A model generated the notes under the pieces. It was not told the origin of the DNA, made no database searches, and was given only the letters and a program-made list of their open reading frames with translations. Positions 1 through 11,799 of a stretch of 64,000 nucleotides of DNA are shown here, piece by piece. Origin of the DNA: Physcomitrium patens (taxonomy: Eukaryota > Streptophyta > Bryopsida > Funariales > Funariaceae); NCBI RefSeq assembly GCF_000002425.4, contig NC_037257.1:8762247-8826246 (forward strand), given 5' to 3'. Each line of letters opens with the position of its first letter. Positions within the stretch are counted from its first letter, which is position 1. The translations under genes were made by a program, and so were the position numbers.

Positions 1-2835
1 TCTTCACTGTACCGCATGTACCTTGGAATCTAAGACCGATTCCAGTACCGAGGGCACATTTACCTAAATTGGTGGAACTATTGAAAGAAAAGATAAAGAT
101 GAAAATATTAGAACCTTCATTTGCGCCGTATTCTAGTTGATGGTTTACGGTACCTAAGAAGAATGGGTCACTGCGGTTTATTCAAGATATGCAGCCGGTG
201 AATGCTTTAACTGTCAGGAATGCAGGAATAGGACCTATTGTGGATGAATTTGCTGAGGCGTTTGCTGGAAGGGCGATCTATTCAATTGGTGATTTGTATT
301 CAGGTTATAATCAATTTCAACTTGCCGAAGGAAGTAGAGATATGACAACGATGAGAACACCGCTTGGATTGGTTAGAATGTGCACTCTTTCTCAAGGCGC
401 GACCAACTCAGTTGCGCATATGATGAATGGGATGAATAAGGTATTGAGAGATTTTATTCCGGAAAGGACTATTCTATTTTATTCTGGATGATGTTCCAAT
501 AAAAGGGTGCAGAGAAGGAGACAAGGATGAAACTTTAGATACGAGGGGGTGTCGCAGATATGTTGTTGATCATATACAAGATTGTGAAAAGATTTTAACT
601 CGGCTTGGAGAAGTTCATCTTACATTATCGGGTATGAAGTCCGTATTTGGAGTGCGAGAGGTTGTAATTGTTGGACATTTATGCGGATCTTACGGAAGAA
701 AACCAGATCCGACTAAAGTTGATGCAATTGGAAGGATGAAAGAGGATTGTGGTTCTTTAACAGAGGTTCGCAGATATTTGGGTGCATGTGTATTTTATCG
801 AATCTGGATCCCTCATTTTGCTCACATAGCGGATCCATTATATGAACTGTTACGCAAGGGTTACCGATTTGAATGGGAAGAAAGGCATATTCAAGCAATG
901 CAAAGATTGAAGAAATTATTGATGTCACCTCCAATATTGAGGAAGGTTGATTATAAGTGCAATAGACCAGTGATTCTTACTGTAGACGTTAGTCCAATTA
1001 CCGTTGGATGGGCTGTAGGTCAAGATGATTCGAATGGGAGTAGATTTGCAGTTCGATTTGGGGCTAAAGTTTTAAGTATTCATCAGCGTGCATATTCGCA
1101 AGTCAAAAGAGAACTTTGGGGAGTTGTTTCGGCTATGAAAGCTGAAAAGAACTATTTGATTGGGACAGTAGTAGTAATTGAAACAGATTGCTTGCCATTG
1201 CTTGGAATGATTATTAACTGTTCAACGCTAGATATTTCAATGTTGAGATGGATTGCTTATACTAAGTCACTAAATCAAGAATTCAAGCATATCACTGGAA
1301 AGGACAATTTAGTAGCAGACATGTTATCTCGAGCAAGATACGAGAGGGAGGACAAAATGGTTGAAGACATTGATGATGTCGGATTGAAATTCTATTCAAT
1401 ATCAAATCTCAATAGAGAAAACAAGCTATTTCTTGAAGAATCTTATGAAGGAGAATTATTGGATATTGGTCATTATTTGAATACCTTGTCTAAGCAGGGG
1501 AATTGGTCTACAGAAAAATTCAAACAAATAAGAAAAAAACCATATGGATTTTTACTTCGAGATGGATTCTTATGGAAGAGACCGAAGAAAGGAATTGAGA
1601 TGCCACAACGAGTGATAGGCAAAAGGGAAGAAAAACTAAAATTATTAAAGGAGTTTCATGATAGTTTATGGGCAGGGCATAGAGGAATCTGGGCTACTTT
1701 TGCTAAACTCAAGGAACGATATTGGTGGAAAAATATGTATCGAGATGTGCTCTCATTTGTAGAGTCATGTGAAATCTGTCAATCGTATTCTAATATCCGA
1801 CATCGAGATGGTCTTCATCCTACGTATCCTCTGGCTATTCATTTTAAATGGGTTATTGATTTGGTTATTATGCCGGTTGGGTTATGGCAGATGAGATATT
1901 TGGTTTTGGCTCGTGAAGATTTATCAAATCAAGTAGAAGGAAGAACATTGAGGACAAAATTTACAGAGGGGATTTGTAGGTTTTTGCTTGAAGATGTCAT
2001 TTGCCGTTACGGGTGCATACAAAAAATCACTACAGATCGTGGAGAATTAAATGCACAAGAAGCTCGTAAGTTCTTTGAAAAATGTGGAGTTAAACTATCA
2101 CTGACTACTTCTTATAATCCGGAAGGGAATGCAAAAAGCGAACGCGGTCACCCGCCGATTGTGAAAGCATTGGTTAAAGCTTGTAATGGGAAAGTTAAAG
2201 AGTGGCCACGGCTTTTGTCATTTGCATTATGGGCTGATCGAACAACACATAGTTCGGTGATAGGATATATGCCAGTAGAACTTATGACAGGTCAAAAACC
2301 AATTATGCCGATTGAAGAAAAGGTACTTACTTGGAGTATGCAACCATGGGAAGATGGATTGACAAGAGAAGAACTTCTGGCTATTAGGATTCGACAATTG
2401 GAGCAAAGAACGGAAGATGTCCAGATAGCATTGGAAAGGTTAAAAAAAGCAAGGTTACAAAACAAGGCGCGATTCGATAAGCAACATCGATTGAGACCAA
2501 AAGCAATCGAGGAAGGTGACTGGGTACTTGTTTATGACAATAGTCTGGATAATCAACATAGTACTTTGTGGAAATTTTCAAAACGTTGGTTTGGACCATA
2601 TGTTGTAACAACTGTTCGTGATAATGCGACTTATTCATTACGGGAGTTAGATGGTACAAAATTGAAAATACCAATTGCAGGGAAGCGAGTAAAAATATTT
2701 AAACGAAGACATGCAGAGATGAATATGGAAGACCTTAATGAAGGTACAGAGATTCCACAGCAAGAAGATGAAAGTGATTTGGATAATGAAGGTGACGAAG
2801 ACGAACTGGACAAAGACATAGGGGATATATTCTGA
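1..2835 (+). pseudogene. family A pol: reverse transcriptase, RNase H, integrase (broken)
   Basis: The RT begins before the window. Frame 3 carries the WFTVPKKNG and RFIQD region and is interrupted by a TGA at 138-140, where related proteins have Arg (CGA to TGA is likely). A one-base shift in the T-rich stretch near 475-484 moves the reading to frame 1, where LDDVPIKG follows. Frame 1 is then open to 2835. Numbering from the ATG at 634, RNase H acidic residues are D118, E160, D185 and D229. The zinc finger is H342/H349/C379/C382. The integrase triad is D409, D468 (TTDRGE) and E503 (SERGH). A GDWVLVYD...FGPYVV block resembles the GPY/F domain, and the last 40 residues are acidic. Two lesions make it non-functional as read, although 784 codons remain open, so the copy is not ancient. 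Confidence 0.88.
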
Positions 2836-2865
2836 ATCAAACCGCAATTGGATAAATTGGTGCAT

Positions 2866-2897
2866 ACCGGAGGATGCATAGGTTCAGAGGGGGTGGA
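2866..2897 (+). other. polypurine tract region of family A
   Basis: A purine-rich segment ending in AGAGGGGGTGGA lies directly before the TGTCGT that starts the first LTR. That is the expected position of the plus-strand primer. The same 31 bp, with one or two differences, recurs at 4231-4261 directly before the second LTR. Confidence 0.75.
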
Positions 2898-4015
2898 TGT
2901 CGTGTTGTAACACGAGTATATAGTGAAAATAAAAAGAAAGGGGAATTTTATTAATATTCAGTTACCTCGAATATTGGGAGCATCGACCAACTCCAGTACA
3001 AATACTGAGTGGTCAGGTTCAGTCACTCCATTACAGTCAGCCGGGGCATACTGAAATGCTCCATTCGATTCCAATAACGGGAGTCAACAGGAAGAGAAGG
3101 ACCAATTCACACGACGGGTTCGAGGAGCCAATTGGATCCAATTTCGATAATCCAATCCGGGTCCTCTTATCCAATATGAGACCTGAATTGGCCGGTCAAC
3201 CCGATGCAGTCTAATTACGGGGAATCCAGGTCTTACTACGTGTCTTAGCCAATCTGACGTGAGGACCAATTTGACCCAATTACGGGAACATCCAGGTTAC
3301 TACGGGCATCTTTTCCAATATAGGACCTGAATTGGTCGGGCGACTCAATGTGGTCCCGATTACGGGATTCGATTCTGTTTCAGGCTGTCCTGTTCTCTGT
3401 GCCATTTCAGAGAACGTTGTTTTTGGTAAATGGATTTCTTAAAGGTAAAAACGGAGGAGAAAGCTTGACGGCGAGAGCCAATTTCGGATCCAAGCTTGAG
3501 GTGGGAGCCAATTCCGGATCTAAGACAGAAGATTGAAGAAATTCAGAGGATAAGGTTAGGGGGGAATCGAGGGGGGGCTGGTTTTCAAAGCTTTTGGAAG
3601 GTTACCAGTTCGGGGTTTTTTTCATTGGAGTTTTTTGAAGATCAAGGGAATTAGAGAGAGGAGCTTCATGCTTCGGGTCGGGGAAGGAAAGACATAGAAT
3701 TTGGATTTTTCTTCTTCGTAGAGTTTTGGGAAGACTGAGGCAATCGCTGCTGAAGTCAGTGTTGTAATGGTGAATCGGGATTTTTAAATGAAGTGGGTTG
3801 AATACTCTTGATTGTTTTGTAAAATCGAGTTACGTCTGTGATTGAAGGATTAAAGGGGTGTCTATAGGATTGAGTATGCGGAGTGAATGAAATTTATTGG
3901 GTTAATCTAACAGGACAGTCAGTGGATACAAGATCGTAAGTACAAAGGGGTATTGAAGATTAACAGTTTGGGTTGTTCGGGGTTCTCTGTAACGTCTAGA
4001 GACCTATCGGCTGGG

Positions 4016-4058
<43 letters not shown>

Positions 4059-4230
4059 CTTCGACAAGCAGTCGAAGAGCATCCGTATAGATTTACGGTA
4101 CATTGTTGCAGTCGTTTATATTCCAGCAGTCAATAACTGATAGACTGCTTGACTATCGGCGAATCTCCATACTACCTTCTACAGCCAGACGCCCGGCACG
4201 TTCTCGAATAGGAAAGCACGTAATACGACA
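2898..4230 (+). repeat. family A LTR, copy 1 (1333 bp)
   Basis: It starts TGTCGT and ends ACGACA, a perfect 6-bp terminal inverted repeat with TG...CA ends. The first bases contain CGTGTT-GT-AACACG, a small hairpin. It aligns with 4262-5633 across most of its length but is clearly diverged. Two things are specific to this copy: a roughly 144-bp internal duplication (CCAATATGAGACCTGAATTGG near 3171, repeated near 3315; copy 2 has one such segment at 4564) and a 41-base A run (4016-4056). Short ORFs inside it are chance readings. Confidence 0.85.
4016..4056 (+). repeat. poly(A) run inside LTR copy 1
   Basis: Forty-one consecutive A residues after CTGGG. The matching place in LTR copy 2 has no such run, so it arose after the copies separated, by slippage or by capture of an A tail. 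Confidence 0.9.
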
Positions 4231-4261
4231 CCGGAGGATGCACAGGTTCAGAGGGGGTGGA
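4231..4261 (+). repeat. second copy of the family A purine-tract segment between LTRs
   Basis: Thirty-one bases (CCGGAGGATGCACAGGTTCA, then a G-rich end) lie between the two LTRs and match the bases directly upstream of LTR copy 1. No other internal sequence lies between the LTRs. Confidence 0.85.
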
Positions 4262-5633
4262 TGTCGTGTTGTAACACGTCTATATGATGAAAATATAAAT
4301 GAAAAAGACTTGTTAATATTTAGTCACCTTAGATATTAGAAGCGGTGGCCAATTTCAGTACAAATACTGAGAGGCCAGGTTTAGTCACCTCATTAGTCAG
4401 TCAGGGCATACTCACTAGTAACGAAATGCTCCATTTGATTCCAATAACGGGAGTCAACAAAAAGGGAAAGGACCAATTCAATGACAGGTGAGCCTAGTTC
4501 AAAGAGCCAATTGGATCCAATTTCAGAAGACCTCAAATCTAGGTCTTATTACGGGCCTGTTATCCAATATGAGACCTGACTTGGTCGGGCAACTCAATGT
4601 GGTCCGATTATGGGCTTCGATTTTGTTTCAGGTTGTTCCAATTCTTTGTACCGTTCTGAGAACGTCCTTTCGGTAAAAAGATCTCTTAAAGGTAAAAATG
4701 GGAGGGAGAAAGCTCCATCGGCTGTTCCAATTCGGGAAATCCAAGGTGGAAGAATAGGATCTTCTCAGGATTAAAGGGGAGGATAGGTTAAGAAATGAAG
4801 AAGGGGAGCATTAGGATTTTAAGGGTCAGAGAGCTAGCTTCACATGGGAAAAAGACAAAGAGTTGGGGGTTTTTTTTTTCTTCATAGGATTTTGGGAAGA
4901 CTGAGGCAATCGTTGTTGAAAGTCAGTGATATAATGATGAACTGGATTTTCTGTAAGAGAGGAAAAGGCTGATACTCTTGATTGTTGATGAAATGGGAGA
5001 TACTTCTGTGGTTGAAATTCAGAGTTATCTATAAGGTTGAGTATGCTGAATGCATGCATGGTTGTGTTAATCTGATTGTACGGATAGAAGATATTTGCCA
5101 ACAGTTTAAAGAAGTTTTGGGAATTGGCATATTGAGGGTTGTTTAGGATTTCTATGATAACAGGGGACCTACCGACAGGGATAAGAGGAATATCGGCGAG
5201 CGGCCAAGGTACATCGGTGTGGATTACAACATAGCCTCACAATCTGTAAGCGGGATTGAACTGGAACTTCTTGAGCATTCGAAAGGGTTTGTAGAGACAC
5301 TAGCGATAGATGTTTCACAACAAGTCAGAAGGACAGATTGAGGATCACAGCTTGCCAAAGTTCACGGTCTAGGATTAAGATAATTAATGATAAAGATAAA
5401 ATAAAAAACATAAAATAAAATAAAATAAAATAAAAATAATAAAAGAGATCGAAGTTATATAGGGTCTCTAAGCGTTTTATATTGGAATTAAGCTTTTACA
5501 TTGCAATCCGATATAGATTGTATTTGGATAATCAAGAACACGATAGACTGCTTGAGTACTAGCAAAACACCATACTACCTCCTACAGCCAGACGCCCGGC
5601 ACATTCTCAAACAAGTTAGTATGTAATACAACA
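4262..5633 (+). repeat. family A LTR, copy 2 (1372 bp)
   Basis: It starts TGTCGTGTTGTAACACG and ends ATACAACA, where copy 1 has ACGACA. It shares the GTACAAATACTGAG, GGGCATACT and CAGCCAGACGCCCGGCAC blocks with copy 1 in the same order. Near 5400-5450 it has an AAAATA-rich stretch absent from copy 1. It ends exactly where family B LTR sequence begins. Confidence 0.83.
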
Positions 5634-5800
5634 ATGGAGACAAGATTTAAGCATTCTTCACTCTTGTCAATACCTTTCTAGTCTTAGTTTTGTTTCAAGA
5701 CTTTCTAGTCTTTCTTGTTTTTGGCAATAGTCATTTTAGTTAATATTACATCACTTTTTGAAAAACTTTATAGTTCTCTTCAGTGATAGAAGAGTATATT
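5634..5800 (+). repeat. family B LTR fragment, plus orientation
   Basis: It matches the 3' third of the family B LTR at about 59574-59790: TTCACTCTTGTCAA, the CTAGTC repeats, TTTTGGCAATAG and a degraded GAGTTCTT...GACAAGAGTA end. Its left limit coincides with the end of family A, so it is probably the interrupted target of the A insertion. The left half would lie upstream of the window. Confidence 0.65.
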
Positions 5801-5834
5801 GAGGATTCTCTTTCTTCAAGATTCATGTCCTTGA

Positions 5835-6300
5835 TAGAAGTCTACTTAAATAGTGTGAAATATACACTTTTTCAACTTGGCATATAATCTTACATCTTTA
5901 AGTTTTTGTAACACATGAAAAATATAAAGTTTATATTATTTTATATTTTTAGAATGTTATTTAAATAACATACAATAAAATCATTAAGAGATTCATCAAA
6001 AAGATTATTTATAAATTTTTGAAAAGCACCTAGTGTATTTGTGAGTCCAAAAGACATGAAATTATATTTTAAATATTCGTACCTAATTTGAAAAGTAATA
6101 TTCTATTCATTAATTTTTTTAATATAGATCAAATTATATATTCTCTAGAGATCTATTTTTTTATAGATCTTTATTTGATTGAATTGGTCAAGACGTCTTA
6201 AAATCAAAGGTAGGAAATACCTATTCTTGATGGTAATTTTATTCAATCTTCAATAGTCTATGTACATCCTATGATCTTTTCTTTCATAGAAAATTCAAAC
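5835..6300 (-). pseudogene. family B reverse transcriptase relic
   Basis: Read on the minus strand, it aligns with about 61830-62290 of the right-hand family B element. Recognisable pieces are GACTATTGAAGATTGAATAAAATTA (for DYRGLNKI), GACCAATTCAATCA (DQFNQ), TTTTGGACTCACAAATAC (FGLTN) and, at the far end, AAAAAGTGTATATTTCACAC (KKCIFH). Stops are scattered through it. The YLDD codons at 5950-5970 have become TAT TTA AAT AAC, that is Y-L-N-N. Most differences from the intact copy are C-to-T or G-to-A transitions. Confidence 0.75.
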
Positions 6301-6499
6301 AACTTGAAAAAATCAAATTAAAGGAAGGTAATCTGGAACCTTTAATAAAAAATACAAATTTCTACAAAAAGAAGTAATCTATTGTCTTTAAAAAAAAGTA
6401 AGTGTTAAAAAATTAAATTATTTATTTAAAGATAGATAATCTATGACCTTTCAAATATAATAATAGAAGTATATTTATTTTTTAAATAAGATAAGAATA
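6301..6499 (-). other. residual internal sequence between family B relic RT and LTR
   Basis: About 200 bp of A+T-rich sequence separates the minus-strand RT relic from its LTR. In the right-hand copy the same interval holds about 2 kb of gag and protease, so those genes are deleted here. Confidence 0.4.
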
Positions 6500-7051
6500 A
6501 TAAATTAACACTCTTGTCAAACTGTCAACAATCTAAATTTTAAAGATTAAAAGTTCAATATACTCTTGTTTTATTCAAGAAGACTAAAAAATAATTCAAA
6601 AATGATATAGTATTAAATGAGAATAGCTATTGCCAAAGACAAAAGACTAGAAAGTCTTAAGACAAGACTAAGGACTAAAAAAGCATTGACAAGAGTAAAA
6701 ATAGCTTTATTTTTTTTCTATATATAATTCCTAATTAGGAGTTATATGGAAATATTCTATAGGACCTCCAAAACATGTTGGCTTTGTTAGACATATGTTT
6801 TAACTTGCAAGAGAAGTTATCTATATATGTGCCATATAGTTAACTTATTTCATAGGTTATCAATATGTTTGACACATGGCTAACTTATTGACCAAGTTCC
6901 TAGCCTATCAATTAACTACAAACATGTCTAAAATCAAAACAGCATCTATAAAGCTTCTAAGAAGCTTTTCTAGAAGATATTATAAAATTAACTTATATTT
7001 ATTTATTTCTATTTAATCATATAAGTAATTATTATATATGTCTATGACACA
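6500..7051 (-). repeat. family B LTR, decayed, minus orientation (about 552 bp)
   Basis: Its reverse complement follows 59243-59796 from end to end: TGTGTCATAGACATA start, TTCTAGAAAAGCTTCTTAGAAGC block (6951-6977), AACTTGGTCAATAAGTTAGCCATGTG, GGAGGTCCTATAGAATAT, ACTCTTGTCAATGC, GGCAATAGCTATTC, GACAGTTTGACAAGAGTG end. The length is almost the same as the right-hand LTR (554 bp), but it is much A+T-richer. Confidence 0.8.
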
Positions 7052-9299
7052 TATATGATATGCAAAGTGTCAACCATCTCCTACAATTTTTCTAATTTTC
7101 TATCATTCACATAAGCATGTGTGAGCTCTAAATTATATTCTAAATTTTGAAGTTTTGTTATTTTCTAATTTTATGATAATTGAGTATGTTAGATCAAGAT
7201 TTCTATAAGTAGAATTTAGTTTTATAGAATTTTTAAGATTATAACCTTTGTTGGTATAAATCATAGATTAATTCCTTGAATTAAGCTAATTAGGATCAAA
7301 GTAATTTGAATTAAAAAAGTATAGTAGAAATTTAGTTAGTTTTAATAATTTAGAGATCATTTTTCATTACTATGAGGATTGAATAAGAGCTTGTGAGTTC
7401 ACTTAAATTTATCTCATATGATTTAGAGTGAATTAGAATTATAATTTTCTAAAAGATCAAGTGAAGTTCAAGAATGATAGTTTTGAATATTTTTTCCAAA
7501 TTCAACAAATCCAAGTAGCAAAGTGGTTCTTCTAATTAATGGAAACTATTCAAATACAATGATGGCATTGAATTCACCCTGAGAACTGAAGAAAACAAGA
7601 TCAGCACCTTTTTCTTCAAAATATAAGTGGAACAATGAAATTATCATTTTTGAAGAATTTTACAAGAATTGACAAAATCCTTGTAGGTAAAAACCTTCAT
7701 AAAATTTTAAAATGAGCTTGGATTGGGGCATGAGAATAGTAAATCTTAGCATAAAAAGGTGTTTAAATATAATAATAAAATTAGATTTACCAAAAAAAAA
7801 AAAAAAAATGACCACTTACAAGAACCATCAATCTTGATAACGAAATTAGCTCTTGGATGAATGAAGGCCATAGATCTACATTAGGGATCTTAGAAATCAA
7901 GGTTGAAGGTGTGGCTACCTTTCCACAAGCTACCACTCAATTGTATAAGAATAGCTTGGTTTTCCAAGCATTCTCTCTTTCATCTTTGGTGAAGGGCAAA
8001 GCCATATCAAATTTTGGCCTTAAATCCTAATCTTTATTTTATTTTTGATTTTAAATCTCATTATAAACTTTTTGGATGTATATGCATGGATCTTAAGTTT
8101 TGAATGATGGTCATTGGATTTTAAAACATACTTCATTGTGGTAGATAGTTCCCTCGGCCTCCTAAATACTCCAAAGGTTCTAAGAGCCTTTGATTTTCCT
8201 CAATTAATCATTCAATTTTTTTTAGTTTCAAAGAGAATTTTTTTGTAGTTGTAGCTTTTGGTGTTAGCTTTTTAATAAAAAAAAGTTTTACTTAAATCAT
8301 AATAAGGACGAGTTTTTGGAATAAATTTGAGTGCAAGGAGGTAGGTTGCCTTTGTAATTTAAATCAACCACCTTTGAAAAGATATTTATTAGTGGCTCCT
8401 CATTGAATTATTGTGATTTTTTGGAAGTAAGTGAACCTTTAAGCTGAGATTTTAGTGGCACTAATTTTACTAAATTTAAAGATGAATTTATTTATTTATG
8501 AATTTTGAAGTAGAGAAAGAGGTTGCATGCCACAACACTCTTCATTACTCAACTTTGAAGGAGCATTTTCCATGGTTTAAGTATTGGATTGAATTGAAAA
8601 TCATTAGGGTAGAAGCATCTTTAAGTTAATCTTGCACTTAACTAAAAATAATTTAATTTAGAGCTAACTATGATTTTTGGTAAACTTTGGAGTAGAAGAG
8701 AATTTTTTGCCCTCTATTCTTTGGTGTTATCATGGCAATTTTGCTTTTATCTCTATTTAGTTCCATTTCTATTTTTATTCTTTTAGTAACTTTTAAATTT
8801 TATATTTTATTTTTTAATTTTAATTTTTAATCTTTAATTTTTAATCTTTAAATTTCTATATTTTTCATTTAACTTTTACTTTTAATTTGATATTTAAGTT
8901 TTTATTATTATTATAGATTAATGGTAATAACTTGATCAATTACTTTTATTATAAATTATTTAAGGAATAATAGTTTATAAGTTTAAATTATTTATTTATT
9001 TATATAATCTAATTAATTATAATTTTTTAATTACATATAATTTAATAACTAAGTAAAGTCCATATAAATGATCTTGAATGAGTTATTGAGATTTAAGTAG
9101 AAATCATGAAAATAGCTTTAAAAGTCCATAATAAATTTCATTAAATCTTTTCATTAATATTGGTAACTATTGCTTGGAGGATTCAAAGTTAATTGAACTG
9201 CAAACACTAAGATTTAAATTAATTTAGCAATTACATAATTGAGAGTTCTTCCATTCTACCTCTTGAACTTGTTGTGTGGCATCAATTTCATTAAGTGGT
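7052..9299. other. A+T-rich intergenic DNA, no gene recognised
   Basis: Stops occur in all frames and no long ORF is present. Slightly less A+T-rich patches (7840-8010, 8130-8210) might be old transposon sequence, but I could not match them to gag, pol or any host gene. A 16-18 base A run lies near 7791-7808. Confidence 0.5.
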
Positions 9300-9540
9300 G
9301 AAATTTGGACTCATAACATACAACATTGAGGCATATGTAATATCATTTGGCTAAAACATGTGTAAAAAAGGCTAAAATTGCAGGTAGTTGTGGAAAGTAA
9401 GAATGAAAAGACATGTGGATTAAAAATAAAGATGGAATTAAGACAAGGTCTAAGAATAAAGGAAATGTAGGAAATAGGAATGGGAGACAGAAGGATGCAA
9501 TGATGGTTTGGACATGTAGGTCAATTTAACAAAAACCTGG
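9300..9540 (+). mobile_element. possible LINE (non-LTR) relic
   Basis: In one frame the end of this stretch reads E-I-G-M-G-D-R-R-M-Q-stop-W-F-G-H-V. This is like the RRxRWxGHV motif near the C terminus of many LINE reverse transcriptases. The rest is too eroded to confirm. It could be a coincidence. Confidence 0.3.

Positions 9541-9543
<3 letters not shown>

Positions 9544-9572
<29 letters not shown>
9544..9572. repeat. (TA)n microsatellite
   Basis: Uninterrupted TA dinucleotides in A+T-rich DNA. Confidence 0.9.
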
Positions 9573-9576
<4 letters not shown>

Positions 9577-9849
9577 TTTATTTATAATATTTTAATAAAA
9601 TTTTATTTTTGAGATAATTTTTTAAATAATTATTATTATTTAATAAAATTTAATAGATTTTAACCTCCATAAATAAAAATAATTCTTAAACTTAATCTAT
9701 TATTTTTTAATTATAAAATATGATATTTAAAGATATGTCTTTTTATAATCATAATTATTTTAATATATCTTAAATTAAATTTTTAAATTTTAATAACATA
9801 TGACTTCTATCTATACTTTTAGATTAATGTCACATGTTATATATTATTG

Positions 9850-10412
9850 CTACTATGTATTACAAATAAGAACTTGAAAGAAGAAAAATGAAACAAATTA
9901 AAAACTATGTCAAAGATAAAAAAAATAAAATAAAAAATAAAAAAATAGAAAGAATGTATCTTCTATAAGAAATAAGAATAACTATTGTTAAAGACAAGAA
10001 GACTATAGATTCTTTGAACTAGTCTAAAAATAAGAAAAGAGTTGACAAGAGTGTGGAAAGTCTTATTCTTACTTCTATACAAACTATCTAATTAACAAGA
10101 TATGTAACAACATTCTATAAGTTGTCCAATATGTGTCAAATTTTCAAAATATCTATCTAACTTATAGGACAAGTTTTCAAAATATACCTCTTATTATCAA
10201 CTTATAAAAAAAAGTAGTTAATATGTACTATACATGGCTACTTTATTTACTAAGTTTTTAACCAATAAATCACTTATAAATACTTAGAATGTCAAATCAG
10301 CATCTACACAACTTCTAAGCATTTTTACTAGAAGATATCATCAAATTTACTTACTTCTACTTATTTCTACCTAATTCCTTTTAATTTAATAAGTGATATG
10401 CTTATGAAAATA
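9850..10412 (-). repeat. family B LTR, strongly decayed, minus orientation
   Basis: Its reverse complement keeps the family B order: CATAAGCATAT, GATATCTTCTAGTAAAAATGCTTAGAAG, TTAGTAAATAAAGTAGCCATGT, ACACATATTGGACAACTTATAGAATGTTG, CACTCTTGTCAACTC, and a tail of CTTTCAAGTTCTTAT. It is more diverged than the copy at 6500. No gag or pol could be seen between the two, so both may be solo LTRs or ends of deleted elements. The low-coordinate limit is approximate. Confidence 0.65.
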
Positions 10413-11799
10413 TTAATTATTTATATACTTATAATTTTTTTAAAATTTAAAATATAAATTAAAATATTTTGATATGAAATTGTATCAATATTGCTTAAAC
10501 TTCTTTAGTAAATTTAAATAGAAGAAGTTCAAACAACTAGATTTTTTAATTTATCCATTGACTTCTATTCAAATTTAATAGGTAGCTTAATATTGATTTT
10601 TTTTAGTAGCATATGAAATCTTAAGTTAACCCAATTTCTAAATTTTTAGATAATACCAAAATTCAAGATAACCTTAAATTTTTGATATTTTATATATGTT
10701 TGTATTTTTGATCAAATATTCCTCAATTGCACCAATAAATTAATATTATATTCAACAATAATTTAATTATATTCATATATATTCACTTAAGATCAATCGA
10801 AGATCAAATACGCATTAAAAAATAAATAAAAAATAAATAAAAACCAAAACAAAAACAAAAACGAAAACAAAACTAGTAGTATGGATTTATTAATATATAA
10901 TATTTTTATCAAGTAAATGTTTTAAAATATAAAAAAATTATAAAAAAATATAAAATTTTATTTTATATTGATTAAATAAATATTAAAAAAAATAAGATAA
11001 ATATTTATAGTTTAAGTTGAATTATTTCTATTTGATTAAAATTAACTATTAACAAAAAAAAAATCTACCAAAATTTCTACGTTTATATCTAAAATAATTT
11101 CAAAAACAACTTGAATATTTTAATTATTGATAATTTTTTCAACATACCTCTTTTATTTATTTTTTATGTATTTTTTTCTAAATAAATCTCATTATTGATA
11201 ATTACATTTCAAATATAATTATTTATAATATTTATTTTATTTTTTAATATTTTAATATTTTAATGCAATATTTTTACTATTTCATCAAAATAATTTTAAT
11301 AAATAGAATTTTTAATTTTATTACTTTTTTTAATGCTATTGTAAAAAAAAATTAATTAATTAATTAATTGACAATGTTATAGTAAATTGTAAAACAAAAT
11401 TTTGACTAATACATCCAGCAGCTTTTGTAAAGACATATTATATAGTGGATCTTCTTTTGTACAAGTCTTGAACTAAATTAATATTAATGAATCTTCTAAT
11501 GTTCTTTTGTTCTTATCATGTTTTATCTTAAACATGGTTTAAATATTTGTAATCTATTTTAGATATCAAAATATCTCTTTTACTACTATCTAAAAGTTTT
11601 TTTAATTTTTTTAATATATTTATTAATTATACTAACATAATATATGATTTTAGTCATATTATAAAGTATTGTGTATATTCAAGTATCTGTTATTCTTAAA
11701 TATAAAGCAATAGATATGAACTTATAATTTTATTATTATCAAGATATAAAATTAAAGATAATTTTAATCAAAATGGTAAAAATATATTTATTAATTATT
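10413..11799. other. A+T-rich intergenic DNA
   Basis: Poly(A)/poly(T) and AAAT-type repeats (for example ATTAATTAATTAATTAATTG near 11350). No gene or recognisable element. Confidence 0.5.

Larger units (their letters stand above)
1..5633 (+). mobile_element. Ty3/gypsy LTR retrotransposon, family A (3' part)
   Basis: Truncated by the window start: the 5' LTR, gag and protease lie outside. Seen here are reverse transcriptase (1-~900), RNase H, an HHCC zinc finger, integrase, a GPY/F-like tail, a purine-rich tract just before 2898, and then two LTR copies. The domain order RT-RNaseH-integrase is the Ty3/gypsy order. The RT has an LDDVPIKG version of the catalytic motif, and the RNase H and integrase look quite unlike family B at 59243-64000, so these are two distinct lineages. 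No chromodomain follows integrase. The right end (5633) abuts sequence matching the interior of a family B LTR, so A probably inserted into B. The left insertion junction is outside the window, so the target duplication cannot be checked. Confidence 0.9.

Noticed and set aside
7840-8010. Possible gag-like stretch in the 7-9 kb desert
   Set aside because: Stops in all frames and no motif I could align with gag or pol, so I left it unclassified.
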